The notes: generated by a model not told the origin, from the letters alone. A stretch of 64,000 bases of DNA from Moheibacter stercoris (GCF_040545805.1 NZ_JBEPMO010000001.1:248001-312000), one strand, 5' to 3'. Counted from the first letter of the stretch, positions 34,972 through 42,669 are shown. Numbers and translations: made by a program.

Positions 34972-36423
34972 ATGAGTAACTTTAGTAACTTTAGTAACCA
35001 ACCCCACCGATACAGTTTAGAAAAAGGCAGTAAAAAACACCATTGCCCCGACTGTAATAAAAAGACGTTTGTACTGTACATTGATACAGAAACAGGCGAC
35101 TATTTACCCGAACAGTACGGACGTTGCGACCGTGAAAGTAAATGTTCGTACCACCTCAACCCATATTTGGACGGGTACGCAAAAGCAATTTGGGAGCAGG
35201 AACAAAAAGTTACTGGAGTTACTAAAGTTACTGTTCTAAAACAAAAATATTTTCGCACTCAATCCAAACCACAGCCCACACCTGAACCCGTATTTTTTGA
35301 CTTTGATACATTCAAACAAACATTACAGCCCGAACGCTATGAAAAGAACACGTTTATACAGAACCTATTTTACAGGGTGCAATTTCCCTTTGAAGTTGAT
35401 GAGGTCACAAAGGTTATTCAGTTGTACCGATTGGGTACGGTTGCAAATGGTTACAGAGCAGGGGCAAATACTTTTCCTTTTATTGATACAAAGGGCAATG
35501 TAAGAGCCGTTCAGGTAAAACAATTTGACGAACAAAACCACACCACAGGCACGGACTTTTTACACTCAATAATTGAAAAACACCACACCCGAAACAATAA
35601 GCCGTTGCCTGAATGGCTGGAAGCCTACATAAAACAAGACAAGCGTATAACGTGCCTATTTGGGGAGCACCTTTTGAGCAAATACCCAAACAATCCCGTT
35701 GCATTGGTAGAAGCACCAAAAACAGCCGTTTACGGTACGTTGTATTTTGGTTTGCCTGAAACACCTGAAAGCCTTATTTGGTTAGCGGTTTACAATAAAA
35801 GCAGTTTTTCATTTGACAAGCTGAAAGCATTACAAGGGCGTTTTGTTTATGTATTTCCCGACCTTTCAAAAGACGGAAACACGTTCAAAGAATGGGAAAC
35901 TAAAGCCAAAGAATATGAAAGCCGTTTGCCGGGAACACGTTTTATATTTTCAGACTTACTGGAGCGGAAAGCAACACCCCAACAAAGGGAACAAGGGGCG
36001 GACATTGCAGACGTGTTAATTTTAAGAGATTGGCGAGATTTTAGGAAACAACCTATTCAGAAACAACCACCACAGCTCGAACCTGAAAAAGTTACTAAAG
36101 TTACTAAAGTTACCCACCAACAAAACATTATTTTTTCACACGTTGAACCATTGCCAAAAGTTGAGGTATTCCAACCTAAACCAATAAGAGAAAAGCCTGA
36201 AAGTTGGAGCAATGATATTGCAGAACTTGAAAGCTACTTTGCGGGTATTGAGCTACCAACCCAACCCGTAAAGCTGAACAGGTGCAGCACAATAACGGAT
36301 TGTTCACTATTCATTGAAAGCCACTTTGCCGCCGTGAAAGCGAACAACGGCAAACGAACATTTTTACCGCACCTGAACCGATTGCAGGAATTAAAACAAA
36401 CATTAACCATAAATTCAAATTGA
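34972..36423 (+). CDS. zinc-finger / Toprim-like replication protein (DUF6371-type)
   Basis: 483 residues. An N-terminal zinc site is clear: C25-x2-C28 and C52-x5-C58 in a primase-like ribbon. The middle (about 240-350) resembles a Toprim domain, with E247 in VALVEAPKTA and D297-x3-D301 in FPDLSKDG, then GADIADVLI. I recall this family from Bacteroidota mobile elements, beside D5 helicases. It contains three DNA repeat clusters that read as SNFSNFSN at the start and VTKVTKVT inside. It is probably the element's primase or origin-binding factor. Confidence 0.72.
   Translation: MSNFSNFSNQPHRYSLEKGSKKHHCPDCNKKTFVLYIDTETGDYLPEQYGRCDRESKCSYHLNPYLDGYAKAIWEQEQKVTGVTKVTVLKQKYFRTQSKPQPTPEPVFFDFDTFKQTLQPERYEKNTFIQNLFYRVQFPFEVDEVTKVIQLYRLGTVANGYRAGANTFPFIDTKGNVRAVQVKQFDEQNHTTGTDFLHSIIEKHHTRNNKPLPEWLEAYIKQDKRITCLFGEHLLSKYPNNPVALVEAPKTAVYGTLYFGLPETPESLIWLAVYNKSSFSFDKLKALQGRFVYVFPDLSKDGNTFKEWETKAKEYESRLPGTRFIFSDLLERKATPQQREQGADIADVLILRDWRDFRKQPIQKQPPQLEPEKVTKVTKVTHQQNIIFSHVEPLPKVEVFQPKPIREKPESWSNDIAELESYFAGIELPTQPVKLNRCSTITDCSLFIESHFAAVKANNGKRTFLPHLNRLQELKQTLTINSN
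34975..34998 (-). repeat. iteron-like cluster 1
   Basis: AGTAAC-TTTAGTAAC-TTTAGTAAC; the reverse complement is three copies of the GTTACTAAA unit found at clusters 2 and 3. It lies in codons 2-9 of the DUF6371-type gene. Confidence 0.7.
35205..35231 (+). repeat. iteron-like cluster 2
   Basis: Three 9-base steps ending in GTTAC: aaaaGTTAC, tggaGTTAC, taaaGTTAC. Direct orientation, inside the coding region. Confidence 0.65.
36087..36113 (+). repeat. iteron-like cluster 3
   Basis: aaaaGTTAC-taaaGTTAC-taaaGTTAC, three in-phase 9-base units in direct orientation. Confidence 0.7.
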
Positions 36424-36429
36424 TTAAGA

Positions 36430-36612
36430 GTGGAAAACCTAATTAAAATAGCACCCCGATTAAACAAATTAACGGTCATCAAGTTAGCAGAGTATTTCCG
36501 ACTATGCGAACGAGGGTTTGTATTTTCGAAAGAAGAATTTTGGGAGTTTATCGGAGCAGAGGAATGCCGAGAAATAGGCAGGGAGATATTTTTAGAAAAG
36601 CATAAAAATTAA
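36430..36612 (+). CDS. small unknown element protein
   Basis: 60 residues from a GTG start, 6 bases after the preceding stop. Charged and helical (LNKLTVIKLAEYFRLCERGFVF...), without a known motif. The tight spacing supports it as a real gene. Confidence 0.5.
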   Translation: MENLIKIAPRLNKLTVIKLAEYFRLCERGFVFSKEEFWEFIGAEECREIGREIFLEKHKN

Positions 36613-36633
36613 TTAATTATAAATTTTATTAAA

Positions 36634-37257
36634 ATGAGTACAAAAAAAGTATTGGTATTTGAAAACAAGGTTAAAATTCAGAATCTTGAAAAGGAAGTTT
36701 TGACAGCAACGGACAAACTAAACGAATTTACGGAATTGGTCGCAAAGATTATCAATCGGGATATGACCGATGATGAACTTCAAGAATTAAATCGGAGCGG
36801 AAAAAACTTTGCGTTAAACGAATTGAAGAAAGATTTTCCTTTCCCGAAAGCGGAGGACGAATTTAATTTAAACGCTATGGGTTTGATAGCTGAATTTAGG
36901 CAACTTGAGCGATTTGAAAAGACGCACGGCAAAGAATGGCGACAGTTTGAATTTAAAGCCAAGAACGGCAAATTTGAACCTGAAAAGATACAGCCTATCA
37001 TTGAAGCAGAGCGGTTTTATGCCGACACCAAAGAAAAACAACAAATTTTAGCATTTGCACAGGAATTAGTTGAGGTTTGGGATAAAGCGAAAAGATTAAA
37101 TTTAGACCCTATTTTTCGGGATTTTGTCGGAGCGTTTGAGCCACTAATTTACTCAATCAAACCGACTGGCGAGGATATTAAAATAATGATTGATGAGCGA
37201 GGCATTTCGTCCGTGTTTAGAAGAATGGATCTGGAAAAAAGAAAATTAACCCATTAA
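36634..37257 (+). CDS. unknown element protein
   Basis: 207 residues, strongly helical and charged. Residues 1-45 are a likely coiled coil (VFENKVKIQNLEKEVLTATDKLNEF). The rest has no motif that I recognise. It lies in the element operon 21 bases after the previous gene and 15 bases before the DUF5681-like gene. Confidence 0.65.
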   Translation: MSTKKVLVFENKVKIQNLEKEVLTATDKLNEFTELVAKIINRDMTDDELQELNRSGKNFALNELKKDFPFPKAEDEFNLNAMGLIAEFRQLERFEKTHGKEWRQFEFKAKNGKFEPEKIQPIIEAERFYADTKEKQQILAFAQELVEVWDKAKRLNLDPIFRDFVGAFEPLIYSIKPTGEDIKIMIDERGISSVFRRMDLEKRKLTH

Positions 37258-37272
37258 ACAAATAGTAAAGAA

Positions 37273-37548
37273 ATGGTAAGAAATAAAAACGGAACTGTAA
37301 AAAAGGGAACTGTCCTGAACCCGAAAGGACGCCCAAAGGGAACACCGAATAAAACGACAGCAGAACTAAAGGAATTAATCAAAACCTTTGTAGAAAGTGA
37401 AATTGAGGAGGCAGAAAACCTATTGATAGAATTAACGCCAAAGGAGCGTTTGGACATACTTTGTAAACTATTACCTTATGTATTGCCTAAGCAAACCGAG
37501 TTAATTAGCGATTCGGATAGAACCGTAACCATAAATTTTAAGGAATGA
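37273..37548 (+). CDS. DUF5681-like small protein (NPKGRPKGTPNK)
   Basis: 91 residues. Residues 16-27 hold the basic NPKGRPKGTPNK motif known from DUF5681 proteins, which occur beside phage terminase genes. An acidic helical part follows (ELKELIKTFVESEIEEAENLL...ERLDILCKLLPYVL). A DNA-packaging or DNA-binding role is conceivable; no large terminase is in the element. It overlaps the next gene by 4 bases. Confidence 0.65.
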   Translation: MVRNKNGTVKKGTVLNPKGRPKGTPNKTTAELKELIKTFVESEIEEAENLLIELTPKERLDILCKLLPYVLPKQTELISDSDRTVTINFKE

Positions 37549-37808
37549 TGAGTTTGAGAATTGAAAGTTTTGAAGATTTGATTGATTTTATCGAAACATA
37601 CGATTTGCCTTTTGATAAATACATTGAGGTTGTAATTGCTTTTAATTATGGTGGAATGGTATTATGGCTTGATGATAAAGAACCAAAAAACAAAGAGAGG
37701 TTAATTGAAATTCTTAAATCGTATGAAGAAACCCACATTAAAAAAGGTTATCCATTGCCAATCTTTTTAAACCTAAACGAATGGCATAAAAATTATAGTA
37801 TCAGCTAA
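37545..37808 (+). CDS. small unknown acidic element protein
   Basis: 87 residues, last gene of the element. Acidic and aromatic-rich (SFEDLIDFIETYDLPFDKYIEVVIAFNYGGMVLWLDDKEP), no known motif. Its ATG overlaps the DUF5681-like stop (ATGATG), so the two are translationally coupled; a cargo or anti-host function cannot be told from sequence. Confidence 0.6.
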   Translation: MMSLRIESFEDLIDFIETYDLPFDKYIEVVIAFNYGGMVLWLDDKEPKNKERLIEILKSYEETHIKKGYPLPIFLNLNEWHKNYSIS

Positions 37809-37942
37809 ATAACCGAGGTTTATTTGTGAATGAGAGGTTGCCACAGAGTTGGTAGCCTTTTTTAATTAGTAATTTCGGAAAGAATTTCGTAAATTTGAGG
37901 ATTAACGACAAGTTACTGGTCGTTTGTCAATAGATGTATTCA

Positions 37943-37970
37943 GGGAGCGTTAATGCGTTCCCTTTTTTTT
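37943..37970 (+). terminator. terminator after the element operon
   Basis: GGGAGCG-TTAATG-CGTTCCC followed by eight T. The 135 bases between the last gene and this hairpin contain no frame that I can support. Confidence 0.8.
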
Positions 37971-37987
37971 CGCAGATAATGAAAAAA

Positions 37988-38080
37988 TAATTTTGTAACT
38001 TAGCATTATTGAACGTGTAGCACGTTTGATATTGAACAGAACAATGAGGGTATTTTTATATCCTCTTTGTTGTTTAAAAA
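37988..38080 (+). ncRNA. possible structured RNA near the element's right end
   Basis: TAATTTTG (37988-37995) matches the -7 box. Downstream are the perfect inverted repeat AACGTG-TAG-CACGTT (38012-38026) and a second hairpin, AACAA..GAGG against CCTC..TTGTT (about 38040-38073). No coding frame covers it. It could be a small RNA, a replication or transfer origin, or regulatory DNA. Confidence 0.3.
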
Positions 38081-38098
38081 CACCTCCTGAAATTCTAT

Positions 38099-38107
38099 GT
38101 GTGCATT
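38099..38107 (+). promoter_or_regulatory. candidate integrase arm-type site, right 1
   Basis: GTGTGCATT, identical to the left-end copy at 30652. Confidence 0.45.
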
Positions 38108-38109
38108 TT

Positions 38110-38118
38110 GTGTGCATT
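38110..38118 (+). promoter_or_regulatory. candidate integrase arm-type site, right 2
   Basis: GTGTGCATT, 11 bases after right site 1, i.e. one helical turn apart. Confidence 0.45.
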
Positions 38119-38171
38119 TCTACAATAAGCAAAAACGCAAACACCTATCAATTAAGTATTTGCGTTTTATA

Positions 38172-38188
38172 ATTGTGGAGAAGATGGG
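38172..38188. mobile_element. attR core, overlapping the tRNA-Ala 3' end
   Basis: Exact copy of the attL 17-mer. Its last 13 bases belong to the tRNA, so integration leaves the tRNA intact. Confidence 0.85.
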
Positions 38189-38249
38189 GCTCGAACCCAC
38201 GACCTTTAGACTGCCAGTCTAACGCTCTAGCCAACTGAGCTACATCCCC
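38176..38249 (-). tRNA. tRNA-Ala (anticodon GGC)
   Basis: The - strand reads GGGGATG...CTTCTCC+A with the D arm GCTCAGTTGGCTAGAGC. The anticodon stem is TTAGA/TCTAA around loop CTGGCAG (anticodon GGC at 38213-38215), and the T arm is GTGGG-TTCGAGC-CCCAT. The acceptor shows the alanine identity pair G3:U70. CCA is not encoded. One U-U mismatch is present in the acceptor stem. Its 3' end is the integration target of the element. Confidence 0.95.
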
Positions 38250-38272
38250 AAAAATATTAAAATCAGTATAAC

Positions 38273-38326
38273 CACTACCTTCCCGAAGCAAGTTCGGGAC
38301 AGTCTAGCCAACTGAACTACATCCCC
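38273..38326 (-). pseudogene. tRNA-Ala 5' fragment with anticodon arm replaced by a hairpin
   Basis: The - strand reads GGGGATGTAGTTCAGTTG and GCTAGACTG, matching the tRNA-Ala 5' half with few changes. Then comes the hairpin TCCCGAA-CTTGC-TTCGGGA (38281-38299) where the anticodon arm should be, then AGGTAGTGG, matching the start of the T arm. The sequence is lost after that. The same hairpin at the same tRNA position is found in unit B at 30234-30252. Confidence 0.75.
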
Positions 38327-38342
38327 GAAAATCTTTACAATG

Positions 38343-39284
38343 TTAGGAATTATTTTTCCATTCTACAATTTTGTCAAGAATAACCTTTGCTAATTTTTCT
38401 TTGCTTTCGACCGTCCATCCCGCAATATGAGGCGCAAGAATCGCACGATCTGAATTAAGTAAATACTGAAAATCCTCTGGTAAATCTGCCAATTCCATGT
38501 TTTCAAAAGATGATGTCTCGTATTCATGCACATCCAAACAAACTCCTTTCAGTTTTCCAGACTTCATTGCATCTACCAAATCTTTGGTCACCACCGATTT
38601 TCCACGAGCTGTATTGATGAAATAAAAAGGTTTTTGAAACTTATTGATAAAATCGGAATGAATCATTCCCTTGGTTTCCGGTGTTTGAGGTGTATGTAAA
38701 CTAAGAATATCAGCTTGTTGAAATAGTTCCTCCAAAGAAACTTGTCGAGCATTCTGATCGCCTTTATTGGGTAAAATATCATAACAAATCACTTCCACTC
38801 CAAATCCTTTTAATCTTTGAGCAAAAGCTTTTCCCATGTTTCCATATCCAATGATTCCGACCGTTTTACCCATCAATTCATCGCCACGGTTTTCTTCTCG
38901 TAACCAAATACCGTTTCGGACTTCACGATCAGCAATTCGTAAACGATGCATCAACATCAACAACATTCCTATTGCATGTTCGGCTACAGAATCTCGATTT
39001 CCTTCTGGAGCATTGAACAAAACGATTCCACGTTCAGCAGCATATTCTTCATCTATATTTTCCAATCCGGCACCAACACGTCCAATGAATTTTAATTTAC
39101 TTGCTTTTCCTAAAAAGGATCGATCCATTGGAATACGACTTCTGATGATGATTCCGTCAAAATCTTGAATTTTTTGGAGAATTTCTTCTTTGGGAGAATG
39201 ATAATCTTCCTCCACTAAAAATCCGGCGTCACGAAGTCCTTTGTTCAACAATTCGTGATTGGAATCCAATGCTAAAATTTTCAT
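38343..39284 (-). CDS. D-2-hydroxyacid dehydrogenase (phosphoglycerate dehydrogenase-like)
   Basis: 313 residues with the D-isomer dehydrogenase layout: NAD site GIIGYGNMGKAF, the catalytic arginine in FINTARGKSVV, the glutamate in GVCLDVHEYE, and the histidine in ILAPHIAGWT. The substrate could be 3-phosphoglycerate, but the ACT regulatory domain of long SerA is absent. I chose the ATG at 39284 (MKILALDSNHELL) because upstream in-frame codons lie in the promoter. Confidence 0.88.
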   Translation of the reverse strand: MKILALDSNHELLNKGLRDAGFLVEEDYHSPKEEILQKIQDFDGIIIRSRIPMDRSFLGKASKLKFIGRVGAGLENIDEEYAAERGIVLFNAPEGNRDSVAEHAIGMLLMLMHRLRIADREVRNGIWLREENRGDELMGKTVGIIGYGNMGKAFAQRLKGFGVEVICYDILPNKGDQNARQVSLEELFQQADILSLHTPQTPETKGMIHSDFINKFQKPFYFINTARGKSVVTKDLVDAMKSGKLKGVCLDVHEYETSSFENMELADLPEDFQYLLNSDRAILAPHIAGWTVESKEKLAKVILDKIVEWKNNS

Positions 39285-39301
39285 TTGTTTGAATTGAAAA
39301 A

Positions 39302-39335
39302 CAAATTTACAGCTTATTGCTTTATCTTTGTACAA
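39302..39335 (-). promoter_or_regulatory. promoter of the D-2-hydroxyacid dehydrogenase gene
   Basis: - strand TTG (39333-39335), 23 bases, TAAATTTG (39302-39309). It physically overlaps the sufE promoter on the other strand. Confidence 0.5.
39323..39330 (+). promoter_or_regulatory. -7 box of sufE promoter
   Basis: TATCTTTG matches TAnnTTTG and ends 4 bases before the ATG at 39335. Confidence 0.5.
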
Positions 39336-39760
39336 TGACCATACAAGAGATTCAAAACGAAATAATCGAAGAATTTTCCTTTTTTGATAATTGGGAAGAA
39401 CGTTACGAACATTTAATTGAATTAGGAAAAAGTTTAAAAACTTTGCCCGAAGAAAAGAAAACCGACGATAAGGTGATCAAAGGCTGTCAATCAACCGTTT
39501 GGCTTGATGCCGAAATGAAAGATGGGAAAATTGTTTTCGAAGCCGATAGCAATGCCATTTTACCCAAAGGTTTAGCGGCTTTATTGGTCAAAATGTACAA
39601 TGACCAAAAACCAACAGATATCTTGGATTCCAATACGGATTTCATTGAAAAAATTGGTTTGCAAGAGTTTTTATCTCCCACAAGAGCCAATGGACTTTTA
39701 TCCATGATCAAACAATTCAAATTTTACGCAATCGCTTTCCAAGCAAAGAATAACAACTAA
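39335..39760 (+). CDS. sufE: SufE-family sulfur acceptor protein
   Basis: 141 residues, standard length. The sulfur-accepting cysteine C51 lies in the conserved KGCQSTVW loop. SufE takes persulfide sulfur from SufS for Fe-S cluster assembly. The suf operon is not nearby. I chose the ATG at 39335; an in-frame TTG at 39317 lies upstream of the promoter box. Confidence 0.93.
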   Translation: MTIQEIQNEIIEEFSFFDNWEERYEHLIELGKSLKTLPEEKKTDDKVIKGCQSTVWLDAEMKDGKIVFEADSNAILPKGLAALLVKMYNDQKPTDILDSNTDFIEKIGLQEFLSPTRANGLLSMIKQFKFYAIAFQAKNNN

Positions 39761-39772
39761 AATTAAGTTTCG

Positions 39773-41665
39773 ATGGAAGGATTTTCAATGTTTCAAGCCT
39801 TCATTTATTTGTTAGCAGCCATCATTTGTGTTCCAATTGCCAAACGTTCTGGTTTGGGTTCTGTATTGGGATATTTAATAGCTGGAGTTTTAATTGGTCC
39901 CTTTGTTTTAGGTCCTTATTTAGGGTTTGGTTCAGCCGATGAAGCTCAAGATATCATGCATGCTGCCGAGTTTGGTGTTGTCATGATGCTTTTCCTAGTT
40001 GGATTAGAATTAGACCCAAAGGAATTTTGGAAAATGCGTAAAAAAATTGCCGGAATTGGAGGAATCCAACTACTGGGAACAATTTTGCTCGTTGCTCCTA
40101 TAAGTTTTCACTTTTTAGGATCCAATTTTGGAACTGCCATCGCTGTTGGTTCTGCCATTGCCATGTCATCAACAGCGATCATTTTACAAACTTTATCAGA
40201 AAAAGGCTTAACCAAAACACCAACAGGAGAAGCTAGTTTTTCTGTTTTGTTGTTTCAAGATATCATGGTCATTCCCTTATTGGCGATTTTACCTTTATTG
40301 GCTTTAAATACAACCATTTCAACTTCTCATGCACATGATACCTTATTGGATGGAGCGCCTGGATGGATGAAAACCTTGGCCATTTTGTCTGCGATTGGGA
40401 TTATTTTCTTCGTCGGAAATTACATTGTCAATCCATTCTTCAAATACATTGCAAGATTACAAGTTCGGGAATTGTTCACATCCTTTGCTTTAATGCTGGT
40501 TATTGGTGTTTCGGTTTTGATGACCTATGTTGGATTAAGTCCAGCATTGGGAGCATTTATGGCAGGAGTTGTATTGGCGAATAGCGAATTCAAACATCAA
40601 TTGGAAACCGATATTGAACCATTCAAAGCATTGTTATTAGGCTTATTTTTCATTGCGGTCGGTTCTACCATTAATTTTCGATTGATTGGAAATGAACCTT
40701 GGACAATTGTTTCCTTGACACTTGGAGTAATGGCAATAAAAGGAATCGTCTTGTTCATCGCGGGTTGGATTTTCAAATTAAAATTAAATCAAAACATCCT
40801 CTTTGTACTCTTGTTATCACAAATTGGAGAATTTGCCTTCGTGATTTTAAACCTTTCCAACAACCTTCAATTGATCCCGAGACATTGGCATGATTTGCTT
40901 CTCGCTACAACAGCGATTACTATGGCTATTACGCCGATTTTGTTGATGATCAATGAAAAATGGATTGTTCCAATCATGGGAATGAAAAAAGATAAAGCTG
41001 GTTTATTGGAAGATGATTTGGACTTTGATTTCGGTTCAGAAACAGATAAAAAAGTTTTGATAGCTGGCTATGGAGACTTTGGAAATACAGTAGGTCGAAT
41101 TGTTAAATATTGTGGCTATAACATATCTGTTTTGGACAATGATAGCGAACGTGTTGATTTGTTACGAAAATTAGGGTACACGGTTTATTTTGGAGATGCC
41201 ACCAATTTGAACACCTTAAAAGCAGCAGGAGCAGATTCGGCAGATATTTTAATCGCCGGAATTGATCCACCCGAAGTCAATGCACAATTGGTTCATTTAG
41301 TCAAAACAAATTTCCCTAAAATGAAAGTAATGATTCGTGCTCGAAATCGATTTGATGCCTACAAATACATCAATGAAGGGTACGAAAAAGTGTATCGAGA
41401 AACCTTTTATACAGCGATTCAAGTCGGTATTGAAACCTTAGAAGAATTGGGTATGAGCCATGATGACGCAGTGCGACAAGGCGAAATTTTCAAAGTGGCA
41501 GATCGTGTTTCCATGATGAAACTATCTCAACACAGCAATAATTTGGAAGAATACATCGAAGTTTCGAAAACCGAAATTGAAAATGTACGACTGAAAATTC
41601 GCGAAGGAATGAACATTGAAGAAGTATTAGAAGAAGGAATCAAAGAAATCAATGTACCCAAATGA
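39773..41665 (+). CDS. CPA2-family cation:proton antiporter (KefB/KefC-like)
   Basis: 630 residues. About 12 membrane helices (residues 1-395) form a Na+/H+-exchanger-type core, with FLVGLELDP and an unwound-helix region around SSTAIILQTL. A cytoplasmic RCK/TrkA-N domain follows from about residue 420: VLIAGYGDFGNTVGRI, then DND and FGDATN for NAD binding. It exports K+ or Na+ in exchange for protons. It overlaps the next gene by 4 bases. Confidence 0.92.
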   Translation: MEGFSMFQAFIYLLAAIICVPIAKRSGLGSVLGYLIAGVLIGPFVLGPYLGFGSADEAQDIMHAAEFGVVMMLFLVGLELDPKEFWKMRKKIAGIGGIQLLGTILLVAPISFHFLGSNFGTAIAVGSAIAMSSTAIILQTLSEKGLTKTPTGEASFSVLLFQDIMVIPLLAILPLLALNTTISTSHAHDTLLDGAPGWMKTLAILSAIGIIFFVGNYIVNPFFKYIARLQVRELFTSFALMLVIGVSVLMTYVGLSPALGAFMAGVVLANSEFKHQLETDIEPFKALLLGLFFIAVGSTINFRLIGNEPWTIVSLTLGVMAIKGIVLFIAGWIFKLKLNQNILFVLLLSQIGEFAFVILNLSNNLQLIPRHWHDLLLATTAITMAITPILLMINEKWIVPIMGMKKDKAGLLEDDLDFDFGSETDKKVLIAGYGDFGNTVGRIVKYCGYNISVLDNDSERVDLLRKLGYTVYFGDATNLNTLKAAGADSADILIAGIDPPEVNAQLVHLVKTNFPKMKVMIRARNRFDAYKYINEGYEKVYRETFYTAIQVGIETLEELGMSHDDAVRQGEIFKVADRVSMMKLSQHSNNLEEYIEVSKTEIENVRLKIREGMNIEEVLEEGIKEINVPK

Positions 41666-42666
41666 TTTCCTCTACACAACATAAAATTTTGGTCATGCGT
41701 TTTAGCGCATTTGGCGATGTTGCCATGACGCTTCCTGTATTAAGAGAAGTTTTGGAGCAAAATCCAAATGTGGAAATCTATTTTTTATCGCGAGATAAAT
41801 TCCAGGATTTGGTGAAAGAAATTCCTCAAATCAAATTTCTATCAGCCGATTTGGAAGGGGAACACAAAGGAGTTTGGGGATTATTTAAATTGTATAAACA
41901 ACTCAAATCGCACAACTTTACAGCTGTAGCTGATTTGCACAATGTCTTACGTACCAAAATTTTGAGAAGGTTTTTTGGATTTCAATCGATTCCTATGGCT
42001 TTTTTGGACAAAGGACGAATCGAACGAAAAGCCTTAATCCGTAAAGAAAACAAAATCAGAAAGCCTATCAAACCAATGGTTGAACGCTATGCAGATGTTT
42101 TCAGAGAATTGGGAATACAGGTGAAATTATCACATCAATTGCCAGAAAAATCAGAATTAGCTAAAAAATCAGTTGGAATCGCGCCGTTTGCAATGTATGA
42201 AGGCAAAATGTATCCGATTGATAAAATGCACTCAGTGGCTCTAAAATTGGCTGAAAATGGAACAAAAGTCTATTTGTTTGGAGCGAAAGCTGAAGCGAAT
42301 GAATTAGAATCTTGGCAAAAACTTCATTCCAACATCGAATCTATTGCAGGAAAATTGAGTTTAGAAGAAGAATTGGATCTCATCCGAAATCTTTCCTTGA
42401 TGATTTCCATGGATTCTGCCAATATGCATTTGGCTTCTTTGGTAGGGACAAAAGTTGTTTCACTTTGGGGAAATACACATCCTTTTATGGGCTTTTTGGG
42501 TTATGGACAATCCATGGACGATGTAATTCAAGATGAAATTTTTCAAGAAAGGCCAACGTCTGTTTTTGGAAAAGAATCTTCCAAAGTTGTGAAAGTCGAT
42601 TTCTTCCAAAATATTTCGCCTGAAATGGTGGTAGAAAAAGTAAATTCCCTTCTTCAAAATTCCTAA
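41662..42666 (+). CDS. glycosyltransferase family 9 protein (heptosyltransferase-like)
   Basis: 334 residues with the GT9 layout: N-terminal VMRFSAFGDVAMTLPVLREV, a middle hinge, and the donor-site segment SMDSANMHLASLVGTKVVSLWGNTHP. The family transfers heptose or similar sugars to the LPS core. The start overlaps the antiporter stop (ATGA), so the pair is cotranscribed. Confidence 0.88.
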   Translation: MISSTQHKILVMRFSAFGDVAMTLPVLREVLEQNPNVEIYFLSRDKFQDLVKEIPQIKFLSADLEGEHKGVWGLFKLYKQLKSHNFTAVADLHNVLRTKILRRFFGFQSIPMAFLDKGRIERKALIRKENKIRKPIKPMVERYADVFRELGIQVKLSHQLPEKSELAKKSVGIAPFAMYEGKMYPIDKMHSVALKLAENGTKVYLFGAKAEANELESWQKLHSNIESIAGKLSLEEELDLIRNLSLMISMDSANMHLASLVGTKVVSLWGNTHPFMGFLGYGQSMDDVIQDEIFQERPTSVFGKESSKVVKVDFFQNISPEMVVEKVNSLLQNS

Positions 42667-42669
42667 ATC

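Larger units (their letters stand above)
30509..38188. mobile_element. 7.7-kb integrative element (satellite- or plasmid-like) in tRNA-Ala
   Basis: A tyrosine integrase sits at the left end, a 17-bp direct repeat forms both ends, and the right repeat is the 3' end of an intact tRNA-Ala. All genes are on the + strand and tightly packed: integrase, unknown, HTH, winged-helix-like, D5/SF3 helicase, zinc-finger/Toprim-like protein, three small unknowns and a DUF5681-like protein. No relaxase, coupling ATPase, capsid, portal or large terminase is visible. A phage-satellite-like or integrated-plasmid lifestyle is inferred. Confidence 0.85.

Noticed and set aside
34972..36423. VTKVTKVT and SNFSNFSN as a functional protein repeat
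   Set aside because: The two peptides differ while the underlying 9-base DNA word is the same in opposite orientation, so a DNA-level repeat explains it better.
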